Assembly (NCBI GenBank): GCA_964606415.1
Contig: CAZSGN010000171.1
Location: 1-6,337, forward strand
Source of the DNA: CAZSGN01 sp964606415
Lineage (GTDB): Bacteria; Bacteroidota; Bacteroidia; Bacteroidales; JBBRXJ01
Reading direction: 5' to 3'
DNA: 6,337 nt
Of this stretch, positions 1 to 6,263 are shown piece by piece (within the stretch, counting starts at the first letter, position 1; every line of letters begins with the position of its first letter). Under the pieces are notes generated by a model that ran no database searches, had not been told where the DNA came from, and was given only the letters and a program-made list of their open reading frames with translations. A program made the translations under genes and the position numbers.

Positions 1-194
1 TTCTTAAGCATGCTGTGAAGGTCGATTTCTGGGATATTGATGCCATGGCTGATGCTATTTATGGAATATTGAAGTATCCGGCATTGCCGAAGATGTTCAG
101 GCAGCATGGTAAAGTGGAGGTGGATAATCTGAAATGGGAGAATTCTGCACGGGGAGTTCGTGCAATTTATGATAAAATGGTTGCAGCAGAGTAA
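1..194 (+). CDS. C-terminal end of a GT4-family glycosyltransferase (5' truncated by window edge)
   Basis: The frame whose codons begin at base 3 is open from the window edge to the TAA at 192-194 and gives 63 residues. It contains VDFWDIDAMADAIYGIL, then YPALPKMF and VDNLKWENSARGVRAIY. This is how the final helices of retaining GT4 glycosyltransferases look: a segment that sets the number of active units, a short loop, and a last helix with a conserved Trp that packs back on the N-terminal domain. From memory it resembles the GT4 protein that sits between a debranching enzyme and a GH57 enzyme in Bacteroides, so a role in alpha-glucan metabolism is likely. The catalytic E-x7-E region lies outside the window, so donor and acceptor cannot be judged. 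The GH57 gene follows 236 bp later on the same strand. Family assignment is fairly secure; substrate is unknown. Confidence 0.8.
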   Translation, partial: LKHAVKVDFWDIDAMADAIYGILKYPALPKMFRQHGKVEVDNLKWENSARGVRAIYDKMVAAE

Positions 195-221
195 ATATAA
201 CTGATTATCATTTAAGTTGAT

Positions 222-245
222 CGATGCGTGTTATGAGAAGCATCG
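222..245 (+). other. Short inverted repeat after the GT4 gene
   Basis: CGATGC (222-227) and GCATCG (240-245) form a perfect 6-bp stem with a 12-base loop, 27 bases after the GT4 stop codon. It is followed by CTTGATTTTG, which has only a short T run, so it would be a weak intrinsic terminator at best. It could also be a 3'-end stabilising hairpin. Chance occurrence is possible. Confidence 0.25.
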
Positions 246-282
246 CTTGATTTTGTGTTAACTCCCGATATACAAAATGTTA

Positions 283-316
283 GTTTTCACCTTTTTTTGT
301 GAAAGCCTGCATTTTT
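283..316 (+). terminator. Weak intrinsic terminator candidate between GT4 and GH57 genes
   Basis: GTTTTCAC (283-290) pairs with GTGAAAGC (299-306), giving 8 bp with one G-U pair and a loop made of C and seven Ts. A T5 run follows at 312-316 after CTGCA. The stem is AT-rich and the T run is displaced by about five bases, so termination may be partial. If it works, the GH57 gene would be partly or wholly uncoupled from the GT4 gene. Confidence 0.3.
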
Positions 317-337
317 ATAAAATCATGGTGTGGAACC

Positions 338-407
338 CCGGGATAAAGATAATAAGCAGGAGGAGGATGTTTTTATCCGGAAATCATCTTAATAATTAAG
401 GATAAGA
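338..407 (+). promoter_or_regulatory. Structured 5' leader of the GH57 gene with competing pairings
   Basis: Bases 341-351 (GGATAAAGATA) can pair with 368-378 (TGTTTTTATCC) over 11 bp including two G-U pairs, extended by CC 338-339 with GG 379-380 across one bulged G. The loop exposes AGGAGGAGG (358-366). The sequence GGATAAGATAAT at 400-411 nearly repeats GGATAAAGATAAT at 341-353, so the same downstream arm can instead pair as 371-378 with 400-407 (8 bp, one G-U). The two helices exclude each other, as in attenuators and riboswitch-like leaders. No known riboswitch is recognised, AT-rich DNA gives such pairings by chance, and whether transcription starts upstream of 338 is unknown. Confidence 0.3.
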
Positions 408-430
408 TAATTTTAATAAAAAGATAAACA

Positions 431-1804
431 ATGAAAACAGTTTGCTTGAACTTTCAGGTCCATCAGCCATTCCGGTTAAGAAGATACCGTTTCTTTGATA
501 TTGCTAATGATCATTATTATTATGATGATTTCTCTAACGAAACGATTATGCGGAAGGTAGCTGATCAATGTTATTTACCTGCTAATAAGATTCTTCTGGA
601 TTTAATTGAAAAATATAAGGGACAGTTTAAAGTGGCTTTTTCTTTTTCGGGAACAGCGCTTGACCAAATGGAGTTATATGCACCTGATGCGCTTGAGAGT
701 TTTCAACGTTTAGTCCAAACCGGGGCTGTCGAGTTATTAAGTGAGCCAAATGCTCATTCGCTGGTCTCTTTAGAGGATGGTGATGAGTTCAGGCAACAGG
801 TTAATGAACATAAAAAGAAAATCGAGGCTTTATTTGACCAGACACCAAACGTGTTCTCCAATACAGAGCTTATTTATTCTGATGAGATTGGGCAGGCAGT
901 ATTTAATATGGGGTTTAAGGGAATGATTACCGAGGGGGCGAGGCATATTCTCGGATGGAAAAGTCCTAATTATTTGTATTATAATGCCTTAAATCCCAGG
1001 CTTAAGTTAATGTTGAAAAATAATGAATGGAGTGATGATATTGCTTATCGATTTTCTGATCCGTCATGGCCGGAATATCCACTTACATCAGAGAAATTTG
1101 CGCTTTGGCTCGATCAGGCTGACCCGCAGCAGGAAGTCATTAATTTATTTATGGATTATGAAACCTTCGGCGAGCATCAACCAAAATCAACAGGTATTTT
1201 CGATTTTCTTAAGGCATTGCCTGGTAAGGTGCTGAAGTATGAAAATCTTGAATTTGCTACACCCTCAGAGGTGATCGATAAATATCAGCCTGTGGGGCCT
1301 GTTAATGTTCAGTATCCTATATCTGGTGCGGATGCCGAAAAGGATATTACGGCCTGGTTAGGAAATGATTTGCAGAAAGAGGCTTTTAATCATTTGTATG
1401 CTTTAAAAGAAAAAGTGAGAAAATGCAATGATAAGAATATTATTATTGACTGGAATTATCTTCAGGCCAGTAATCATTTTTATTATATGTCTACTAAATT
1501 TTTTGCCGATGGAGATGTTCATGCTTATTTTAATCCTTACCAAAGCCCTTATGATGCTTATATTAATTATATGAATATATTGAATGATTTTTCTTTAAGG
1601 GTTGAAGCTTGTGCCCCCGAAGGCAGAAGGGATATTGAAATGGCTGCTTTGATGGATGCCATTAAGGAGAAGGATGATAAAATATTAAGAATAGAAAATG
1701 AGTTGCAGCGGTTGAGCAAAAAGACCAATAAACAGCAAGCCGATTCAAAGACAAAATTAAAAAATACGGTGCGGAAATCAACTTCGTCAACCAGTAAAAA
1801 ATAA
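431..1804 (+). CDS. Glycoside hydrolase family 57 enzyme (alpha-amylase / 4-alpha-glucanotransferase-like)
   Basis: 457 residues. GH57 enzymes cleave or transfer alpha-1,4-glucans by a retaining mechanism on a (beta/alpha)7 barrel. Visible conserved regions, in order: HQP at 11-13; GAVELLSEPNAHSL at 98-111; NTELIYSDEIG at 144-154, with E146 the likely nucleophile; FMDYETFGEHQP at 240-251, with D242 the likely acid/base; and ITAWLGNDLQKEAFNHLY at 306-323. The start at MKTVCLNFQVHQP matches the usual family N-terminus, as first residues lead straight into the first barrel strand, and no signal peptide is present, so the enzyme should be cytoplasmic. No Shine-Dalgarno sits before the ATG; the leader is A-rich. 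After the catalytic region, residues about 402-429 form a coiled coil (M404, I411, I418, L425 and L407, I421, L428 at heptad positions), followed by a basic Ser/Thr/Lys tail (430-457). From memory it resembles the Bacteroides GH57 protein next to a GT4 and a debranching enzyme. Family is secure; amylase versus transferase activity is not decided by sequence. Confidence 0.93.
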   Translation: MKTVCLNFQVHQPFRLRRYRFFDIANDHYYYDDFSNETIMRKVADQCYLPANKILLDLIEKYKGQFKVAFSFSGTALDQMELYAPDALESFQRLVQTGAVELLSEPNAHSLVSLEDGDEFRQQVNEHKKKIEALFDQTPNVFSNTELIYSDEIGQAVFNMGFKGMITEGARHILGWKSPNYLYYNALNPRLKLMLKNNEWSDDIAYRFSDPSWPEYPLTSEKFALWLDQADPQQEVINLFMDYETFGEHQPKSTGIFDFLKALPGKVLKYENLEFATPSEVIDKYQPVGPVNVQYPISGADAEKDITAWLGNDLQKEAFNHLYALKEKVRKCNDKNIIIDWNYLQASNHFYYMSTKFFADGDVHAYFNPYQSPYDAYINYMNILNDFSLRVEACAPEGRRDIEMAALMDAIKEKDDKILRIENELQRLSKKTNKQQADSKTKLKNTVRKSTSSTSKK

Positions 1805-1822
1805 AAGATAGATTTAATCTTT

Positions 1823-1855
1823 ATTGAGCGGAATCGCTCAATTTGGGTTTTATTT
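1823..1855 (+). terminator. Intrinsic terminator after the GH57 gene
   Basis: ATTGAGCG (1823-1830) and CGCTCAAT (1835-1842) form a perfect 8-bp stem closed by a GAAT tetraloop, directly followed by TTGGGTTTTATTT. It begins 18 bases after the GH57 stop codon. This is the clearest terminator in the window and suggests that the GH57 transcript ends here and the fusion gene has its own start, although partial read-through is possible. Confidence 0.75.
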
Positions 1856-1872
1856 AATTAATTATTTATTTG
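1842..1872 (+). promoter_or_regulatory. Candidate Bacteroidota-type promoter of the GT3-GT35 gene
   Basis: The Bacteroidota housekeeping promoter is TTTG at -33 and TAnnTTTG at -7, about 19-21 bases apart. Here TTTG (1842-1845) is followed after 19 bases by TTTATTTG (1865-1872), which has one mismatch in the -7 box. Transcription would start near 1879, giving a leader of about 16 bases before the ATG at 1895. The -33 box overlaps the last base of the terminator stem and its T-rich tail. AT-rich DNA makes chance matches common, so this is a candidate only. Confidence 0.38.
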
Positions 1873-1894
1873 ATCATTTATAAAAAAAATATTA

Positions 1895-4800
1895 ATGGAA
1901 TATAAAATGAATCCTGCGGACTATTTGTTTGAAACAAGTTGGGAAGTATGTAATAAAGTGGGAGGCATTCATTCAGTGTTGGCAACTAAATCTTTTTCTT
2001 TAACCAACCAGTTTAAAGATCATTATATTCTTATTGGTCCGGATGTATGGCGTGATACCGAAGATAATCCCGAGTTCGAAGAGGATAAAAGCCTTTTCTA
2101 CTCCTGGCGTGAAATGGTTAATGCACAGGGATTACGAGTAAAAACAGGACGCTGGAGGGTGCCGGGTAATCCGGTGACTTTTATTATTGATTTTACCTCA
2201 TTAATGCCTAAAAAAGACGATATTCTTGCCAGCTTCTGGGAAACCTATAAACTAGATTCATTGTCTGGACAATGGGATTATCTTGAGCCTTTGCTTTTTG
2301 GTTATGCTGCCGGTATGGTTATTGAAAGTTTTGTGGATTTTCATCTTTCTCCTTCGGCCAGGGTTATTGCCCAGTTTAATGAATGGATGTCAGGTGGAGG
2401 GGTGCTTTATCTTCATAATTTCATACCTCAAATAGCAACGGTATTCACAACCCACGAGACTGTACTTGGACGATATATCGCCGAGTATGATGAGGATTTT
2501 TATGAACGGCTGGAAGATTATAATCCTGCTGAAAAAGCCCGGGAAATGAATGTTAATGCCAAGCATTCACTTGAATCTAAAGCAGCTGCTTTTGCCGATA
2601 TCTTTACTACCGTTTCTGAGTTATCAGCGCGTGAATGTTGTCATTTCCTAAATAAAGAACCGGATCTGATTACTCCGAATGCCTTTGAACATGGCGTTTT
2701 GCCAGGTAAAGAAGAGTTTGATGATCATGTTTCTACTGCCAGGTCGGTTTTGACACGGGTGACTGAAGCTTTGACCGGAGAAAAACTTGCTGATAATCCA
2801 TTTTTCTTTTGTATAAGCGGACGGTATGAATGGCATAATAAAGGAATTGGGCTTTTTATTGATGTGGTTCAACGGTTGAAAGGACAAGCAGGAGAACAAG
2901 ATAGAGATATAGTGGCCTTTATTCTTGTGCCGGCAAATCATAATGGCCCACGTAAAGATTTGCAGGAGGCTATAAATAATCAGGATATTCCGCAGGATTT
3001 TGATAATAAGATTTTGACGCATCAATTAAATGATCCTGATCAGGATCCTTGTATGAAGAAAATTGATGAGATGGGGATCACGAATGAAAAAGGAAATCGT
3101 GTTAAAATTATTTATGTTCCAGCCTATCTTAATTATTATGATGGTGTTTTTAATATGGTTTATAATAATATTCTGATGGGAATGAATTTAACACTTTTCC
3201 CTTCTTTTTACGAACCGTGGGGAGAGACAACCATGGAAAGCCTTAATTACAGAGTGCCGGCTATTACTTCTTCAAAATCTGGTTTTGCGACATGGGTCAG
3301 GAAGCATTACAATGATGAACCTGTGCCGGGATTAACAGTCATTGAAAGACATGCTGGGAATAAGGATGATGCTGTGAACGAGATTACAAAGGTTGTTTTC
3401 AATATGGCAGGATTTGATGATCAGCAATTGATGGAGGCCAGGGATAAAGCTTTTGATATTTCAAAAACGGCCCTATGGAAAGATATGCTGGCACATTATT
3501 TTAAGGCTTATAATGCAGCTTTTGAAAAGGTGGAAGAGAGAAGAGATCAAATTATGGATAAACAGCAAAAGGAACAAGTAGTGGAGCAAACTAATTTTGT
3601 AGCAAGGCCTAATTGGAAAAGGTTGGTGATTGAACCCAGCTTGCCGGAGCCATTGCAGCAACTGAATGAGCTGGCGAATAACTTATGGTGGAGCTGGAAT
3701 CATGAGGCGGTTGAATTATTTAAAACAATGGATCCTGAGTTATGGGAAGATTGTGAGCAGAATCCTATTGTGTTGTTCGAGAATCTTAATTACAACAGAT
3801 TAATTGAACTGGCAGGGGATAAAAATTATCTCAAGCAACTTGATCAGGTATATAAACAGTTTCGGGAATATATGGAACAGCCTCAGCAAGGCCCGGCTAT
3901 TGCTTATTTTAGTATGGAATATGGATTGATCAATTCGCTTAAAATTTTTAGTGGAGGATTAGGTGTGCTTGCCGGGGATTATTTGAAAGAAGCTAGTGAT
4001 GCCGGGGTGAATATTACGGCTGTTGGTTTATTGTATAGTTATGGTTATTTTAAACAGCAAATATCTGTTTCTGGCGATCAGATGGCAAGAAATGAGACCC
4101 AAATCTTTACCAAATTGCCTTTAAAGCAGGTGAAAGACGATGAAGGAAATCCGGTCTTTATTAAAATAGGAATGCCTGGGCGTACGCTTATTGTACGTAT
4201 ATGGCAGGTTAATGTCGGACGTATTAAACTATATTTGATGGATACGGATCATCCTTTAAATTCGCCGCAGGACCAGGCTATAACTCATTTTCTTTATGGG
4301 GGCGACCTGGAGAACAGGCTTAAACAAGAGATGCTTCTAGGTATCGGTGGTATAAGGACTTTAGATCAATTGAATCTTCGTTTTGATCTTTTTCATTCGA
4401 ACGAAGGACATTCTGCTTTTCTCGGCCTCGAGCGTTTGCGTAAGTTAATTATGGATGAGCATCTCAGCTTTAGAGAAGCGAGAGAAGTGGTAAGGGCTTC
4501 AACGCTTTTCACTACACACACACCTGTTCCTGCAGGTCATGATGAGTTTCCCGAGGATTTGCTCAGAACGTATTTTGCTCATTATCCCGGGCGAATGAAA
4601 ATATCCTGGGAGGAAATGATGGCTATGGGGCGTTCTGCAGAAAATCATATGGGAGAAAAATTTAATATGAGTTTTCTGGCGGTTAATTTATCTCAGGAGG
4701 TTAATGGTGTTAGCTGGTTGCATGAGAAAGTGACCAAAGATATTTTCGGGAAATTGAATCCGGGATATTTACCCCAGGAACTTCATATCGGTCACGTGAC

Positions 4801-6124
4801 AAATGGCGTGCATGTTCCTACATGGACGGCTTCCCGATGGATTGACTTTTACCGGAATAAGCTTGATGAGCATTTTATTTCTAATATTGATGATCCATTG
4901 ATTTGGAAGCGTATTTATAATGTGCCTGATTCTGAGATTTGGCAATTAAGAAATATTCATCGTAAGGAATTGATTAATGCTATCAGGAGCGAGGATCATG
5001 ATGAGTGGATCAATTATCAGCAGGATCCAAGGCAGATGTTATCGCTTAGAGAAAAGCTTAATGAAGATTATCTGACTATTGGTTTTGCCCGGCGTTTTGC
5101 TACCTATAAAAGAGCACATCTTTTATTTAAAGATCTGGATCGTCTCAGGGAAATTGTTAATAATGCTGACAGGCCGGTGCAATTTCTATTTGCGGGTAAG
5201 GCTCATCCAAATGATAAAGCCGGGCAGGAGCGGATAAAAAGGATTGTCGAAATTTCCCGTTACCCTGAGTTTCATGGAAAAATTGTGTTCCTGCAAAATT
5301 ATGATATGAATATGGCTAAAAAATTAGTCGCTGGTGTGGATATATGGCTTAATACTCCAACAAGACCTCTTGAAGCTTCGGGAACCAGTGGGCAGAAGGC
5401 TGTAATGAATGGCGCTCTTCATTTTAGTGTCCTTGATGGTTGGTGGTATGAAGGTTACCAGGAAGATGCCGGTTGGGCACTTACTGATCAAAGAACTTAT
5501 GACGACCAGGAGATGCAGGATGAGCTGGATATTATGACGATCTATAACATTATTGAGCATGACATTGCGCCAATGTTTTATGACCGGAATGCGGAAAATA
5601 TTCCTGAAAAATGGATCCGGTATGTTAAAAATAGTATTGCTGGTGTGGCTCCGATGTTTACAACCAGGCGCATGATCAATGATTATAAAACCCGGTTTTA
5701 CAATAATCTGGCCATTAGATCCAAAGAAATGAGTCAGAACGATTACCATCGTGCGAAGGATATGGCTGCCTGGAAAAAAAATATTGAAAAGCACTGGGAT
5801 AGCATTAAAGTGCTAAATGTTGATTTGTTAGGCAGGGAAACTGATATTCATAAGGTGGGGGAAGAGTATGTGGTCATGGTGGATCTTGATTTAAATCATT
5901 TACATGCTGATAATATTGGTGTGGAAATTGTCTTTTCTGATATTAATGAGTATTATATTGATAAACAGGAATTAGAATATGTCCAATTTGAAGGAAATAA
6001 GGCAACTTACAAAGGGACTGTGGTGCTTAAAACACCCGGGGAACTCAATTATGGCATCCGGCTTTTCCCAAAACACCCCAGTTTACCACACCGACAGGAT
6101 TGTGGTTATGTGAGATGGGTTTAA
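1895..6124 (+). CDS. glgP: GT3 glycogen synthase - GT35 alpha-glucan phosphorylase fusion protein
   Basis: 1409 residues. N-terminal half (about 8-545) is a eukaryote-type GT3 glycogen synthase: FETSWEVCNKVGG (12-24), FNEWMSGGG (161-169), FTTHETVLGRY (184-194), SGRYEWHNKG (308-317) and FPSFYEPWGETTMES (435-449), where E440 and E448 form the E-x7-E catalytic pair. GT3 enzymes add glucose from UDP-glucose to alpha-1,4 chains. After a charged, Gln-rich linker (about 546-570) comes a phosphorylase of the 'alpha-glucan family' type: an N-terminal helical region with NNLWWSWN (595-602), YFSMEYGL (671-678), FSGGLGVLAGDYL (685-697), HSNEGHSAF (834-842), TTHTPVPAGHDEF (873-885), FARRFATYKRAH (1064-1075), and EASGTSGQKAVMNGA (1160-1174) with K1168 as the pyridoxal-phosphate lysine. 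A beta-rich C-terminal piece ends in PKHPSLPHRQDCG. GT35 releases glucose-1-phosphate. Each half has about the length of its free-standing relatives, and the frame is continuous. The start at 1895 or 1907 (M5) cannot be resolved; neither has a Shine-Dalgarno. A cytoplasmic enzyme is expected. The gene symbol refers to the phosphorylase half only. Confidence 0.95.
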   Translation: MEYKMNPADYLFETSWEVCNKVGGIHSVLATKSFSLTNQFKDHYILIGPDVWRDTEDNPEFEEDKSLFYSWREMVNAQGLRVKTGRWRVPGNPVTFIIDFTSLMPKKDDILASFWETYKLDSLSGQWDYLEPLLFGYAAGMVIESFVDFHLSPSARVIAQFNEWMSGGGVLYLHNFIPQIATVFTTHETVLGRYIAEYDEDFYERLEDYNPAEKAREMNVNAKHSLESKAAAFADIFTTVSELSARECCHFLNKEPDLITPNAFEHGVLPGKEEFDDHVSTARSVLTRVTEALTGEKLADNPFFFCISGRYEWHNKGIGLFIDVVQRLKGQAGEQDRDIVAFILVPANHNGPRKDLQEAINNQDIPQDFDNKILTHQLNDPDQDPCMKKIDEMGITNEKGNRVKIIYVPAYLNYYDGVFNMVYNNILMGMNLTLFPSFYEPWGETTMESLNYRVPAITSSKSGFATWVRKHYNDEPVPGLTVIERHAGNKDDAVNEITKVVFNMAGFDDQQLMEARDKAFDISKTALWKDMLAHYFKAYNAAFEKVEERRDQIMDKQQKEQVVEQTNFVARPNWKRLVIEPSLPEPLQQLNELANNLWWSWNHEAVELFKTMDPELWEDCEQNPIVLFENLNYNRLIELAGDKNYLKQLDQVYKQFREYMEQPQQGPAIAYFSMEYGLINSLKIFSGGLGVLAGDYLKEASDAGVNITAVGLLYSYGYFKQQISVSGDQMARNETQIFTKLPLKQVKDDEGNPVFIKIGMPGRTLIVRIWQVNVGRIKLYLMDTDHPLNSPQDQAITHFLYGGDLENRLKQEMLLGIGGIRTLDQLNLRFDLFHSNEGHSAFLGLERLRKLIMDEHLSFREAREVVRASTLFTTHTPVPAGHDEFPEDLLRTYFAHYPGRMKISWEEMMAMGRSAENHMGEKFNMSFLAVNLSQEVNGVSWLHEKVTKDIFGKLNPGYLPQELHIGHVTNGVHVPTWTASRWIDFYRNKLDEHFISNIDDPLIWKRIYNVPDSEIWQLRNIHRKELINAIRSEDHDEWINYQQDPRQMLSLREKLNEDYLTIGFARRFATYKRAHLLFKDLDRLREIVNNADRPVQFLFAGKAHPNDKAGQERIKRIVEISRYPEFHGKIVFLQNYDMNMAKKLVAGVDIWLNTPTRPLEASGTSGQKAVMNGALHFSVLDGWWYEGYQEDAGWALTDQRTYDDQEMQDELDIMTIYNIIEHDIAPMFYDRNAENIPEKWIRYVKNSIAGVAPMFTTRRMINDYKTRFYNNLAIRSKEMSQNDYHRAKDMAAWKKNIEKHWDSIKVLNVDLLGRETDIHKVGEEYVVMVDLDLNHLHADNIGVEIVFSDINEYYIDKQELEYVQFEGNKATYKGTVVLKTPGELNYGIRLFPKHPSLPHRQDCGYVRWV

Positions 6125-6166
6125 TGAAACAACAATCGCATAAAATTGATCTTTTATGATGTACCC

Positions 6167-6190
6167 AGCAGCCGGTCGAGAACTGCTTTT
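6167..6190 (+). terminator. Possible intrinsic terminator after the fusion gene
   Basis: AGCAG (6167-6171) pairs with CTGCT (6183-6187) over an 11-base loop, followed by a T run that overlaps the stem end (6187-6190). It lies 42 bases past the stop codon. The stem is short, so it may be weak. Confidence 0.3.
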
Positions 6191-6240
6191 CACAAGTGAT
6201 ATCACAATAATTTATCCAATGATGATTTTTTTTGAGCGAC

Positions 6241-6263
6241 ATTCCGGCATTCAGGGATTTTTT
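6241..6263 (+). terminator. Second weak terminator candidate downstream of the fusion gene
   Basis: ATTCC (6241-6245) can pair with GGGAT (6254-6258), 5 bp including one G-U, with an 8-base loop, and the T run continues to 6263. A separate T8 run at 6226-6233 has no hairpin in front of it. Evidence is thin for either as a true transcript end. Confidence 0.22.

Noticed and set aside
247..274. TTGATT-N16-TATACA resembling an E. coli-type sigma70 promoter before the GH57 gene
   Set aside because: The likely host phylum uses a different consensus (TTTG / TAnnTTTG), and no matching -33/-7 pair with correct spacing was found in this gap.
367..399. Ten-codon frame (MFLSGNHLNN) right after AGGAGGAGG in the GH57 leader, considered as a leader peptide
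   Set aside because: The purine run abuts the ATG with no spacing, so it cannot act as its ribosome binding site, and the peptide has no run of regulatory codons.
195..430. Search for tRNA, small RNA gene, CRISPR or insertion-sequence ends in the gaps
   Set aside because: No cloverleaf, regularly spaced repeats, terminal inverted repeats or target duplications could be seen in 195-430, 1805-1894 or 6125-6337.
2648..3025. 125-residue frame on the - strand inside the GT3 half
   Set aside because: It lies wholly antisense to strongly conserved GT3 sequence, shows no recognisable motif and has the composition expected from a coding shadow. The same applies to - strand frames at 3473-3661 and 5324-5794 and the + strand frame at 1023-1235.
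1895..6124. Possibility that the long frame is an assembly artefact joining two genes
   Set aside because: The frame is uninterrupted, both halves are full length, codon use is uniform across the junction, and the linker looks like a natural charged spacer.
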